A stretch of 64,000 nucleotides of DNA from Acetatifactor sp. (lineage in GTDB: Bacteria; Bacillota; Clostridia; Lachnospirales; Lachnospiraceae), in assembly GCA_016290775.1 (NCBI GenBank), contig JAEEVF010000014.1, positions 1-64,000 of the forward strand. Direction: 5' to 3'. The notes below the pieces were generated by a model, which was not told where the DNA came from, ran no database searches, and worked only from the letters and a program-made list of their open reading frames with translations. This document shows, one piece after another, positions 1 to 7,776 of this stretch. Position numbers and translations under genes: made by a program. The stretch's first letter is position 1. Each line of letters begins with the position of its first letter.

Positions 1-214
1 GGTTTTTTAAGACCGGGGCACAAAATGCCGCGGAAAACGTGTCCACGGTTCGGATTTTGCACAAGGAACGGTGCAAAATACCGCCTAATTGGTCAAATGC
101 CGTGTCCACTTCCTGGGGTTCATTTTAGAGATATCAGGCATGGCGAAGGCTCCTTCGTGAAGACTTTTAGTGGGCGTAGCTTGTGCCTCGAAAAACAAAG
201 GCAAAGAACCATGT

Positions 215-260
215 AGATCAAGCAGCTTCCGTGGCCTCGGAGGCTGCTTGATCTGTTTTC
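215..260 (+). terminator. Intrinsic terminator
   Basis: A perfect 12-bp stem (AGATCAAGCAGC with GCTGCTTGATCT) around a GC-rich loop is followed by a short T-rich run (GTTTTC). It would end a transcript entering from the left edge. The T-tract is interrupted, so efficiency is uncertain. Confidence 0.6.
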
Positions 261-280
261 GAAAAAATATACATCCTCCT

Positions 281-310
281 GGGACGTTTTTATTGTTTTC
301 GGCGTCTAAT
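281..310 (+). promoter_or_regulatory. Candidate ECF-sigma autoregulatory promoter
   Basis: A GGGACGTTTTT segment lies about 16 bases before CGTCTAAT, some 50 bases upstream of the sigma-factor start. CGTC in the -10 region and an AAC/GAC plus T-run in the -35 region are typical of ECF (SigV/SigW-like) promoters. Autoregulation by the adjacent sigma factor is inferred from this likeness. Confidence 0.5.
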
Positions 311-361
311 GGTTGAAGGGGTAAAACCCCGACATGCGCGCAGAAAAATGAGGTAGACGGA

Positions 362-874
362 ATGGACAAAGCATTGGAACAATTGGTTCAAAGGGCTAAG
401 GAGAGAGATCCGAACGCCTTTACGGAACTGATGGAATCGCAAAAACACGCATTATATAAAGTCGCCAGATCGATCCTCAGAAATGACGAGGACGCGGCGG
501 ACGCCATTCAGGACACGATCCTTACCTGTTGGGAAAAGCTGGAAATGCTTAAGGAAAATTCTTTTTTCCGAAGTTGGATCACCAGGATTTTGATCAATAA
601 GTGTTATGACCTGATGAATTCCCAAAAGAAAGTGGTGTATTTGGAAGAATATCCTGAAGTGCCCGCGAAGGAAGCAGGATCAGATGCGGAGTGGAAAGAG
701 ATTTTGTCAGTTTTGGAGGAAGACGAAAGGCTGACGGTGACACTCTATTACGTCCAGGGATTTCGGACAAGAGAGATTGCAAGGATCCTTAGGATCACGG
801 ATTCCGCAGTGCGAACGCGGCTGGCCCGGGCGAGGGAAAAGCTGCGGAAGTTTTATCAGGAGGCTGGAAGATGA
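362..874 (+). CDS. ECF-family RNA polymerase sigma factor
   Basis: This 170-residue protein has the full ECF layout. Sigma region 2 covers about residues 10-85, with the acidic RNDEDAADAIQDT core-binding helix and a WITRILINKC promoter-melting segment. After a short linker, sigma region 4 (about 108-165) holds a helix-turn-helix ending TDSAVRTRLARAREKL. It directs RNA polymerase to a small regulon, probably in response to envelope stress. Its stop overlaps the next start by 4 bases (ATGA), so it is translationally coupled to the membrane protein that follows, the usual sigma/anti-sigma arrangement. A CGTCTAAT-type promoter upstream suggests autoregulation. It resembles the SigV/ECF30-like group, but subgroup assignment by eye is tentative. 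Confidence 0.9.
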   Translation: MDKALEQLVQRAKERDPNAFTELMESQKHALYKVARSILRNDEDAADAIQDTILTCWEKLEMLKENSFFRSWITRILINKCYDLMNSQKKVVYLEEYPEVPAKEAGSDAEWKEILSVLEEDERLTVTLYYVQGFRTREIARILRITDSAVRTRLARAREKLRKFYQEAGR

Positions 875-2784
875 CGAAGGAACATGAAGCAAAAGCAAAG
901 AAGGCTTTTTTGACAAAAGATTTTTTGCCAGAGTGCGTTGAAATGAAAATGCAGGAAGCATATGAGGCCATTTACGCACAGGCAAGGAAGGAAACGGTAA
1001 CGGAAACAAGTAGGAGTGCGGGACAAGCAACGCAGGCGAATGCGGGCAGGACGAAGGCATTTCCGAAGCGCTTTGCGGGCACGCTGAAGGTGGCAGGGTT
1101 TCTCGCAATCTGCATGGTGGCGCTCGGCGCCTCAGCCATGGCCGTGGGAGCCATCCTGAACCGCTATCAGCGCATGAAAGCCATGAGCGAAGAAGAGAAA
1201 ACGACAGTATACGAGGACATACAAAAGAGCGGTGTCGTGGACTTTTTATTTAACAGGGAATTCACGGAGAAAGAACTCTCGCGATATCAAGATCTGGAGA
1301 ATGCATATCAGGCCGATGAACGCTTTCCGGAAAGGAGCATTCGAAGGCTCGAAGCGGGAGAGGAATATGCCGGCGTTGGCGTGTGCATTATGATCACGGA
1401 GCAGGGGGAAGAGAACTATATGTATTTCCCCGACCGTGAGCTCACGGATGAGGAACTCCTCGAGATCATTGAGTATCGACAGAAAGTGGAGTACGTATGG
1501 AAGGAAAAGGGACAAAAGGAGAAGTTTGGCGAGAAGCTTTGGGAAGAGCGGCTTTCCGTACTTACTGACGAGGAAGTGGATCGGTATTACCTGGCATATT
1601 GCGGCGCCAGCTTTTCTGAGCTTGCGGGCGGTTTTTGCAGGGACGGCAGGAGCACGCGAAAGGGGGACAAGGTGCTCAGCCAGACGGAAGAGCGACGCTA
1701 TCAGGACATGGCGAAGGCATATCGCGAAAGCAATCGCATTCCTGCGGGAGAGCTGCAGATCATGGACGATCCGAATGAATATGACGGCATGAGCGTTGCG
1801 TATTGCAGGTGGGAGAGCCTGTTCTATCTGCCAGTCGGTGAACTCACGGAAGAGGATTTCCTCGAGATCATAGACTTCGAGACGAAGGGGAAGTACTGCA
1901 TGGAGCGCATCACGGAGGAGGTGCGCCTTGGGAAGCGTAGTGATTTCCCGAAGGAAGAGGTGGTTTTGCAGGAGCCGGAAGAATTGATCTTGGAAGAGAA
2001 GGCTTTTGCGACGAAGCAAGGTACGAAAAAAGAACTGGAGAATGCAGGCATTGGAGATATTGTTACCTACGGCAGCTATGAACAGGACGGAGATTTGGCA
2101 AACGGCGGCGAACCCATAGAATGGTATGTGCTCGACGAGACGGAGGACGCCAGAATGCTGTTATCCGTCATGGTTTTGGACGGTCATAAGTATAGTGAAG
2201 AGCAAAAGCTTGTGGGCTGGAAGGACAGTGACTTAAGAGCGTGGCTGAACGATGTGTTTATCGAGGAAGCCTTTACGGAAAAGGAGCGTGGGGAAATCTT
2301 GCTTAAGAAGGTCGCAAATAACTACGGAGGCGACTGCGCAGACCGCGTAACGCTTCTTTCCACCAAGGAATGTATGGAATATTTTGGGATCAGCCTGGAT
2401 GAGAAGGGTGCGGATCCATATCATTTCGACGAGGGGATCTACCAGGTTGGGCTGACCAAAAAAGAGAAAGGCGAGATCCTGAAAGCCTTTTTGGATGTGG
2501 CAGACCCAAGAAGGTTTGGCAAGGCAACGCAGGCCAAGCTTTGGGATGGCGTTCACATGAATGCAGTGCTTTGGACGATCGGAGATGGCCACATTGAAAA
2601 CATGATGGTGGATACGGGCGTGGACATTAGTGACATGTTTGGATATTGCGAGTGGTGGGTGCGTGACATTGATCTACACAATCCTGCCGGCGCCGCGCGC
2701 AAGGTCTGCACGGAAACCTATTGGATGACGTCTTATGTGAACTCAAGCTGCGGCATCCGTCCCGTGATCTGGGTGAAGAAATAA
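871..2784 (+). CDS. Probable anti-sigma factor with DUF6273 output domain
   Basis: This 637-residue membrane protein is coupled to the preceding ECF sigma gene. The first 65 residues are charged and cytoplasmic. One membrane segment follows at about 70-94 (VAGFLAICMVALGASAMAVG), then a long extracytoplasmic part. Residues about 110-360 contain two similar segments, each with a YLP/YFP...ELT(E/D)E(E/D)(F/L)LEII element, suggesting an internal duplication. The C-terminal 240 residues match DUF6273, with IEWYVLDE, WKDSDLRAWLND and the ending CGIRPVIWV. By position and topology it should hold the sigma factor at the membrane and release it on a signal. The extracellular module is unlike the small RsiV or RsiW partners. 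Function is inferred from context. Confidence 0.7.
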   Translation: MTKEHEAKAKKAFLTKDFLPECVEMKMQEAYEAIYAQARKETVTETSRSAGQATQANAGRTKAFPKRFAGTLKVAGFLAICMVALGASAMAVGAILNRYQRMKAMSEEEKTTVYEDIQKSGVVDFLFNREFTEKELSRYQDLENAYQADERFPERSIRRLEAGEEYAGVGVCIMITEQGEENYMYFPDRELTDEELLEIIEYRQKVEYVWKEKGQKEKFGEKLWEERLSVLTDEEVDRYYLAYCGASFSELAGGFCRDGRSTRKGDKVLSQTEERRYQDMAKAYRESNRIPAGELQIMDDPNEYDGMSVAYCRWESLFYLPVGELTEEDFLEIIDFETKGKYCMERITEEVRLGKRSDFPKEEVVLQEPEELILEEKAFATKQGTKKELENAGIGDIVTYGSYEQDGDLANGGEPIEWYVLDETEDARMLLSVMVLDGHKYSEEQKLVGWKDSDLRAWLNDVFIEEAFTEKERGEILLKKVANNYGGDCADRVTLLSTKECMEYFGISLDEKGADPYHFDEGIYQVGLTKKEKGEILKAFLDVADPRRFGKATQAKLWDGVHMNAVLWTIGDGHIENMMVDTGVDISDMFGYCEWWVRDIDLHNPAGAARKVCTETYWMTSYVNSSCGIRPVIWVKK

Positions 2785-2937
2785 CATTGTTTTAAACCGA
2801 ATTCGCCTCCTGGTTGAAAAAATTCTCGGAAGAAGGATGGCGCAAGTGTCCTTGGGTGTGATATAGTAACTACATCAGATGAAAGGGATGCGCGCATGAT
2901 CCATTCATACGAGATACAACTAGGAGGTGAATTGCGT

Positions 2938-4053
2938 ATGAACGAAATGAGATTGAGAATAGCGGAGCTTCGCCGTGCGAAGCGACTGACGCAGGGCCAG
3001 CTGGCCGAGATTGTGGGCGTTTCTTTTCAAACGATCAGTAAATGGGAAAACGGCAGCGCCATGCCGGACATTACGTACCTGCCAGTGCTTGCGGACTTTT
3101 TTGAGGTTTCCGTGGATCAGCTTATGGGGCTGGTGCCCCTTCCCAACGAGGAGTATCATCCCGCCACCACAGAATCTGAAAAGTTTTGGGAGCAGAAATT
3201 GGAATACCTTGTGCGCTCCAGAAAGAATTCCTTTAACGATGATTATGCAGAGTTTTTGGTAAAGAACGTTTGGAAGATCGATCGGCCCGTCAACGTGTTG
3301 GATTGTGGCTGTGGCCTTGGTTTTCTTGGCTCGTTATTCCTGCCATACTTGCCCAAGGGAAGCACCTATACCGGAATAGACAAGACGGAGAAGCTGATCG
3401 AGGAAGCAAAACGGATTTTTGAAAATTCGGAATATGATACCAGGTTTTTTGCCAAGGACGCGATGGAATATCACGGTGCGAAGAAATTCGATATCGTATT
3501 TTGCAAGGCAGTCCTTAGGCACCTAAATGACCCGAAAGCCTTTCTGAAAAAGATCATGGAATTTGCGAAAAAGGATGGGTATGTGATCTGCATCGACTCC
3601 AATCGTGAATTTGAGTGCGACGGCCTTTACGTGGACGGCATGGACTATTTCACGCTTTGTCGTCACGACGGCATGGACAAGCATTGGCGCACTGAATTGG
3701 AGCAGCAGGGCCGCGATTATGCCATCGCCATGCGGACCGCGCACATGATGCGTGAGCTGGGGCTTCGCGAGGTGGACGTGCGCATGAACGACAAGGTCAG
3801 CTTTGTCACGCCGCAGAATCCGGAATATGAACAGATCAAGCAGGACTTCCTGCAGTATAACGACTGGTTTAGTAACTTAAGTGCCGAGGAGCGGGAGCGC
3901 ACCATTGCCTTCTTTGAGTCTCACGGCATGACGCGCCAGGAAGCAGAATGGTTCTGCGATCGAAACAATGTCATCAAAGAGTTTTTTGACAAACATCCGG
4001 AGGCAGGATATACTTTCGCCAAGGGAACCATGATCTCATATGGCAAGAAATGA
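2938..4053 (+). CDS. XRE-type HTH regulator fused to SAM-dependent methyltransferase
   Basis: The ATG at 2938 is chosen because AGGAGG lies 10 bases upstream; an earlier in-frame ATG at 2896 has no such site. Residues about 5-62 form an XRE/Cro helix-turn-helix (LTQGQLAEIVGVSFQTISKW). Residues about 115-225 form a class I methyltransferase fold, with motif I LDCGCGLGFLG and a following acidic residue in TGIDK. The C-terminal third is unassigned. The fusion suggests a DNA-binding regulator that methylates or senses a small molecule. The NUDIX gene begins 27 bases later in the same direction. The target is unknown. Confidence 0.8.
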   Translation: MNEMRLRIAELRRAKRLTQGQLAEIVGVSFQTISKWENGSAMPDITYLPVLADFFEVSVDQLMGLVPLPNEEYHPATTESEKFWEQKLEYLVRSRKNSFNDDYAEFLVKNVWKIDRPVNVLDCGCGLGFLGSLFLPYLPKGSTYTGIDKTEKLIEEAKRIFENSEYDTRFFAKDAMEYHGAKKFDIVFCKAVLRHLNDPKAFLKKIMEFAKKDGYVICIDSNREFECDGLYVDGMDYFTLCRHDGMDKHWRTELEQQGRDYAIAMRTAHMMRELGLREVDVRMNDKVSFVTPQNPEYEQIKQDFLQYNDWFSNLSAEERERTIAFFESHGMTRQEAEWFCDRNNVIKEFFDKHPEAGYTFAKGTMISYGKK

Positions 4054-4080
4054 GTTTACAAGACTAGGAGGAAGGACGTC

Positions 4081-4557
4081 ATGTTAACACAGGAAGAAAT
4101 CAATAACACAAACTGGAGTCAGTCGGTGGCTGGCGTGTGCATCAAGGACGGCAAGGTGTTGCTGGCAAGGCATACTTATGGAAATGGCACCGGGAAGCTG
4201 ATCATTCCGGGAGGATATGCGAAATTTGGCGAGCTGCCGGAGGAAGTGGTGGTTCGGGAATATCAGGAAGAAACCGGGATTACGGTGAAGCCGGAAAACC
4301 TTCTCGGCATTCGCTTTAATGAGAAGGATTGGTATGTCGTGTTTGCCGTGAGCTATGTGGAAGGCGAGGCAAGGTCGGATGGCGATGAGAACAGCGAAGT
4401 GGTCTGGAAGGATGTGCAGGAGGCCCTTGTGGATGATACCGTTCCGGATCTTACGAAGATGATGATCAAATGCGCGCTGAACACGGAAGGAATGGGGCTG
4501 ACGCCTTACCAGACGACCAGGCCGCGCAATGAACTTTATACCGGGCTGAAGGCGTGA
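4081..4557 (+). CDS. NUDIX hydrolase
   Basis: This 158-residue protein has a complete Nudix box: Gly, five residues, Glu, seven residues, then REYQEETGI (about residues 44-66). These are the Mg-binding glutamates that cleave nucleoside-diphosphate-linked compounds. It starts behind AGGAGG. A C-terminal tail of about 30 residues (ending RNELYTGLKA) follows the fold. It lies between the XRE-methyltransferase and HAD genes on the same strand and probably shares their transcript. The substrate (a nucleotide sugar, an oxidised nucleotide or other) cannot be told. Confidence 0.88.
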   Translation: MLTQEEINNTNWSQSVAGVCIKDGKVLLARHTYGNGTGKLIIPGGYAKFGELPEEVVVREYQEETGITVKPENLLGIRFNEKDWYVVFAVSYVEGEARSDGDENSEVVWKDVQEALVDDTVPDLTKMMIKCALNTEGMGLTPYQTTRPRNELYTGLKA

Positions 4558-4588
4558 GAATTCCAGTTTGCAAAGGGGTAGAAGGAAT

Positions 4589-5314
4589 ATGATACTGATC
4601 TTTGATCTGTTCGAGACATTGGTAGAAGACTTGGTCCTGGATTTTAACGTTGGACTGAAGGCGTTTTGGGAAGAGCATTATAAGGACAAGTGCACGTTTG
4701 AGGAGATCAAGGATTTTGGCGAGGAACAGTTCCTGCATATGCGTGAGCTCCATGCGAAAGGGCTGGAATTTCCCTTTGTCACGGAGGAGGTTCCGCTGTA
4801 TGCTGAAAGGTTCGGCGGTGAAGTGATCGACGTGAGCATTGAGGAGGAAGCGGAATTCCTCATGAAGTGCAACATCGTGCGGGCTTATGACGGGCTCGCT
4901 GAAATGCTGGAGCTTTTTCGGAGAGAGAATATACCGATGTACGTGCTTTCCAACAGTGGGTTTCGGGCCGGCGCGCTTCAGATTCTCCTTGACAAGGCAG
5001 GGCTGGAAGGCTATTTTAAAGAGGTGTGGTCCAGCGCAGATTTCGGCGAAGTCAAACCAAGTGCCAACTTCTTTGAGATGGCGGTAAGCAGCGTGCTGAA
5101 AGATAACCCTGACTGTAGCCGAAGCGACATTCTGTTTACGGGCGACACCTATGCTACCGATGTCGCGGGGGCGCATCGGGCCGGGCTGAAGGTGGCCTGG
5201 ATCAACAGAAGAGGGGAAGAGGATGCGGAAGGCTACGCGACCTATCAGATCAAGGAGGTCACGGAGCTTCGGGCCATATGCATCCCGGAAAGGAAAGAAA
5301 ATGAAACGTTTTAG
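4589..5314 (+). CDS. HAD-superfamily hydrolase
   Basis: This 241-residue haloacid dehalogenase-like protein uses the ATG at 4589, preceded by GTAGAAGGA; a TTG seven codons earlier is less likely. Motif I is FDLFETLV near the N terminus, motif II VLSNSG near residue 120, the motif III lysine is in EVKPS, and motif IV is FTGDTYATDVAGAH. The nucleophile Asp is present. The second Asp of the phosphatase-type DxDxT is Phe, as in haloacid-dehalogenase-like members where that position is not acidic. Activity may therefore not be a standard phosphatase. The gene end overlaps the following lipoprotein start by 14 bases. Confidence 0.85.
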   Translation: MILIFDLFETLVEDLVLDFNVGLKAFWEEHYKDKCTFEEIKDFGEEQFLHMRELHAKGLEFPFVTEEVPLYAERFGGEVIDVSIEEEAEFLMKCNIVRAYDGLAEMLELFRRENIPMYVLSNSGFRAGALQILLDKAGLEGYFKEVWSSADFGEVKPSANFFEMAVSSVLKDNPDCSRSDILFTGDTYATDVAGAHRAGLKVAWINRRGEEDAEGYATYQIKEVTELRAICIPERKENETF

Positions 5315-6155
5315 GAATTTGGTTGCAGCAGGTTTTGTGGGCATCATGCTCCTTGCGCTTGCAGGGTGCGACGGCAACGGTGGGGCAAGTACGAAGTCAT
5401 CGACTTCCGGTGAAGAATCGAAGGCGACGGTGTCAGAGCAGGCTTCTCAATCCAGTGAGGTGGCGTCCTCAAGCGAAGAAACTTCTTCCAGTGAGACGGG
5501 TTCTTCCAGCGAAACCGCTTCTACAAGCGAGCAGGCAGACCCTGCTCACGTGGAAGTGACGACTCAGCTGGAGATGATGCTGACGGACGATAACGGAAAT
5601 GAGTTTCGCATGATCATTCCTAAGCTCATCGTGGATGGGAAGGAAGCAACCGCCATCAATGCGGCACTCAAGGAATTCGTTGAGCAAAATCACCCCTTGG
5701 AAAAGACAAGCTACATGGATGGGGACACCGAGAAATGGTCTGTTGACGGGGAAGAGACCAGCTATGAATGGGGCGTTAAGGGAAACATAGTATCCATCGT
5801 CATTCAGGCGGATGAAACCTTCACCGACGGATTTTGCTATGATATCTTCAATTACAACGTGGACACCCTTGAGGCGGCAAGCAATGAAGAGGTGATGGGG
5901 GCCTTCGGAATGACCGTGGACGAGTTCAACGGGAAGGTCGCAGATGCTTACAGGGCTTACTGGAACAGCGTGACTTATATGCAGGAGTATATGGCAGATC
6001 TTGATAAATCCATTGACGCGATCCCTACGAACGTCACTCCTTTTGTTACGTCGGATGGAGGCGCTGGGGCAGCAGGCCTGATCTACAATAGCGGTTCTCA
6101 GTTTTCGGAGAGGATCAAGTGCTTTGACCTGGAAGCGCTTGAGACGGTGCAGTAA
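5301..6155 (+). CDS. Secreted lipoprotein with Ser-rich linker
   Basis: The start at 5301 follows GGAAAGGAAAGAAA and overlaps the HAD gene end. The N terminus is a lipoprotein signal (MKRFRNLVAAG...LLALAGC), so the mature protein is anchored outside the membrane by its first Cys (residue 22). A Ser/Glu/Thr-rich spacer of about 60 residues leads to a globular domain of about 180 residues. Its pattern (acidic, with GFCYDIFNYNVDT and an RIKCFDLEAL ending) vaguely recalls DUF3298-type extracytoplasmic domains, but I cannot assign it. The total is 284 residues. A hairpin terminator follows at 6192. Confidence 0.75.
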   Translation: MKRFRNLVAAGFVGIMLLALAGCDGNGGASTKSSTSGEESKATVSEQASQSSEVASSSEETSSSETGSSSETASTSEQADPAHVEVTTQLEMMLTDDNGNEFRMIIPKLIVDGKEATAINAALKEFVEQNHPLEKTSYMDGDTEKWSVDGEETSYEWGVKGNIVSIVIQADETFTDGFCYDIFNYNVDTLEAASNEEVMGAFGMTVDEFNGKVADAYRAYWNSVTYMQEYMADLDKSIDAIPTNVTPFVTSDGGAGAAGLIYNSGSQFSERIKCFDLEALETVQ

Positions 6156-6181
6156 TAAGCACGAAATTCCGTGTTGACGAG

Positions 6182-6265
6182 TAAATCAAAGAAGCAGCAT
6201 ACCTTGGTTGGGGTGGCTGCTTTTTTGATTGCTACTTGCTGTCGTTATCCCGATGCATTGAAACT
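6182..6265. repeat. Truncated copy of the toxin-module 3' end
   Basis: These 84 bases match 26542-26625 with only a few differences. They contain the AGCAGC...GCTGCTTTTTT hairpin and, on the minus strand, the last codons of the small toxin-like peptide (LVSMHRDNDSK then stop). Upstream coding sequence, toxin promoter and antisense-RNA promoter are missing. This is therefore a relic of a type I toxin-antitoxin module that now serves as a terminator. Confidence 0.75.
6192..6227 (+). terminator. Terminator after the lipoprotein gene
   Basis: AGCAGC pairs with GCTGCT around a loop and is followed by a run of T. It ends the 0.36-6.2 kb transcription unit and lies inside the duplicated relic described at 6182. 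Confidence 0.75.
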
Positions 6266-6282
6266 AAGATTGCATAAACCCA

Positions 6283-6312
6283 TTGACTTGATAGGCGAAT
6301 AAATGATAAGAT
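6283..6312 (+). promoter_or_regulatory. Promoter of the Cys-rich/rhodanese/NifS operon
   Basis: TTGACT, an 18-base spacer and TAAGAT precede the operon start. About 40 bases including the spacer are nearly the same as the promoter at 24025-24054 before the HD gene, suggesting common ancestry or a shared regulator. Confidence 0.65.
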
Positions 6313-6384
6313 AATCCGAAGAACTGGCAGAATTGAACCATGGAGCGTGGAAAGAAGCAAGGCTTTAAGCAGAGAGGCAAACGG

Positions 6385-6612
6385 ATGGAACGGAAATCAA
6401 TTTTGATCAAGGATACCACAAAAGAAGAGCGGGAAGCCATTATAAAGAGTTCCATGGACTGCGGCGGAGGTTGTGAAAATTGTTCCTCTTGTTGGCTTGG
6501 TGGAGGATCTCCCTGGGACATTTATCAGGATTACATCGATGGAAAGCGCGAGATCAGGGAGATCAACGAGCAGTACATGGAGCGATATCATCAAAACAGG
6601 AACGTGAAATAG
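6385..6612 (+). CDS. Cys-rich mini-protein (CX3CX2CX2C)
   Basis: This 75-residue protein starts at 6385 behind AGAGG; an earlier in-frame ATG at 6340 lacks a ribosome site. Residues 26-36 read CGGGCENCSSC, giving four closely spaced cysteines that could bind an iron-sulfur cluster or zinc or carry persulfide sulfur. The rest is charged, with a helical C-terminal half. It lies 6 bases before a rhodanese-TtcA fusion and upstream of NifS, so a role as sulfur or cluster carrier in that pathway is a reasonable inference. I do not recognise a named family. Confidence 0.7.
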   Translation: MERKSILIKDTTKEEREAIIKSSMDCGGGCENCSSCWLGGGSPWDIYQDYIDGKREIREINEQYMERYHQNRNVK

Positions 6613-6618
6613 GGTCAT

Positions 6619-7776
6619 ATGAAAGAAGTAACATACGAAGAAATCAGAATATGGTCAGAGGATTCCTATGTGCTGATCGACATTAGGGACGAGGGGCTTC
6701 GGGCGTATGGAATGATGCCGGGAGCCATTTTTGTTGACCAGGAGAAATTAGGAAGCGATGCGGAGCAAGAGTTAAAGGGCATTGCAAACGATAAAAAACT
6801 GATCTTTTATTGCGAGATTGGACGAAGGTCCAGGGAACTTCAGGATGAAATAGCTTTTCTGCAAGAATGGGACTGCTACAGTCTGAAGGACGGTTATGTG
6901 GGATATGTAAGGCTTTGTCTTGCCGAGAAAGAAAAGGAACTGCAGCATAAGGCCGAAGAGAGCATCCGCAAGAAATTCCACAAACAATTGTTTTCTCCCT
7001 TCGCAAAGGCATGTAAGACCTATCAGCTGATCAAGGAGGGAGACCGGATCGCGGTGTGCATCTCCGGCGGAAAAGATTCCATGCTCATGGCAAAGCTTTT
7101 TCAGGAGATCAAGACCCACAGGCAGGTATCGTTTGAACTTATATTCTTAGTGATGGATCCAGGGTACAATCTGGAAAACAGGGCACTCATCGAAAGCAAT
7201 GCAAAAGCACTGGGGATTCCGATCACGATCTTTGAAAGTGATATTTTTGACGCCGTAGATACCATCGAAAAGAACCCTTGTTATCTCTGCGCGAGGATGC
7301 GCCGAGGGTACCTTTATTCCAAGGCGAAGGAATTAGGATGCAATAAGATCGCGCTCGGTCATCATTACGATGACGTGATTGAAACCATTTTGATGGGAAT
7401 GCTTCACGGCGGTCAGGTGCAGACCATGATGCCAAAGCTCCACAGCACAAACTTCGAAGGGATGGAGCTGATCAGGCCGATGTATCTCATTCGCGAGAGC
7501 GATATTTGTGCATGGCGTGATTATAATGGTCTTCACTTCCTGCAGTGTGCATGCCACTTTACGGACACTTGCACGACCTGCCATGAGGATGGCACGACAT
7601 CATCCAAACGCCTGGAGACAAAAAAGCTGATCGCGCAACTAAAGAAGGAGAATCCCTTTGTCGAGGCAAACATTTTTAAGAGTGTGGAGAACGTGAATCT
7701 GGATACGGTCATCGCCTATAAAAAGAATGGCGTGCGAACCAGTTTTCTGGATGAGTATGATGAGGAGAAGAAATAA
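6619..7776 (+). CDS. Rhodanese domain fused to TtcA-like PP-loop sulfurtransferase
   Basis: Residues 1-105 form a rhodanese-like domain with candidate persulfide Cys65 in YCEIGRRSRE. Residues about 135-385 form an adenylating PP-loop ATPase with SGGKDS, the Cys pair in CYLCARMRR and a later Cys-rich stretch (CACHFTDTCTTC). This resembles TtcA, which thiolates tRNA cytidine 32 through an iron-sulfur cluster, and related sulfur-inserting enzymes. The fusion would pass persulfide sulfur directly to the active site. The stop abuts the TTG start of the NifS-like desulfurase, the natural sulfur donor. The target could be tRNA or a small molecule; the extra cysteines differ from standard TtcA. Confidence 0.85.
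   Translation: MKEVTYEEIRIWSEDSYVLIDIRDEGLRAYGMMPGAIFVDQEKLGSDAEQELKGIANDKKLIFYCEIGRRSRELQDEIAFLQEWDCYSLKDGYVGYVRLCLAEKEKELQHKAEESIRKKFHKQLFSPFAKACKTYQLIKEGDRIAVCISGGKDSMLMAKLFQEIKTHRQVSFELIFLVMDPGYNLENRALIESNAKALGIPITIFESDIFDAVDTIEKNPCYLCARMRRGYLYSKAKELGCNKIALGHHYDDVIETILMGMLHGGQVQTMMPKLHSTNFEGMELIRPMYLIRESDICAWRDYNGLHFLQCACHFTDTCTTCHEDGTTSSKRLETKKLIAQLKKENPFVEANIFKSVENVNLDTVIAYKKNGVRTSFLDEYDEEKK

Larger units (their letters stand above)
1..361. other. Gene-free left edge
   Basis: I see no convincing gene here. Short open frames on both strands lack ribosome sites and recognisable protein features. The first 120 bases hold loosely repeated segments around GCAAAAT and CCG. A strong hairpin lies at 215-254, and an ECF-type promoter leads into the sigma-factor gene at 362. 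The stretch is probably the 3' end of an upstream transcription unit. Confidence 0.5.

Noticed and set aside
25..216. 63-codon plus-strand open frame at the left edge
   Set aside because: No ribosome site and no conserved features; overlaps repeated and hairpin sequence.
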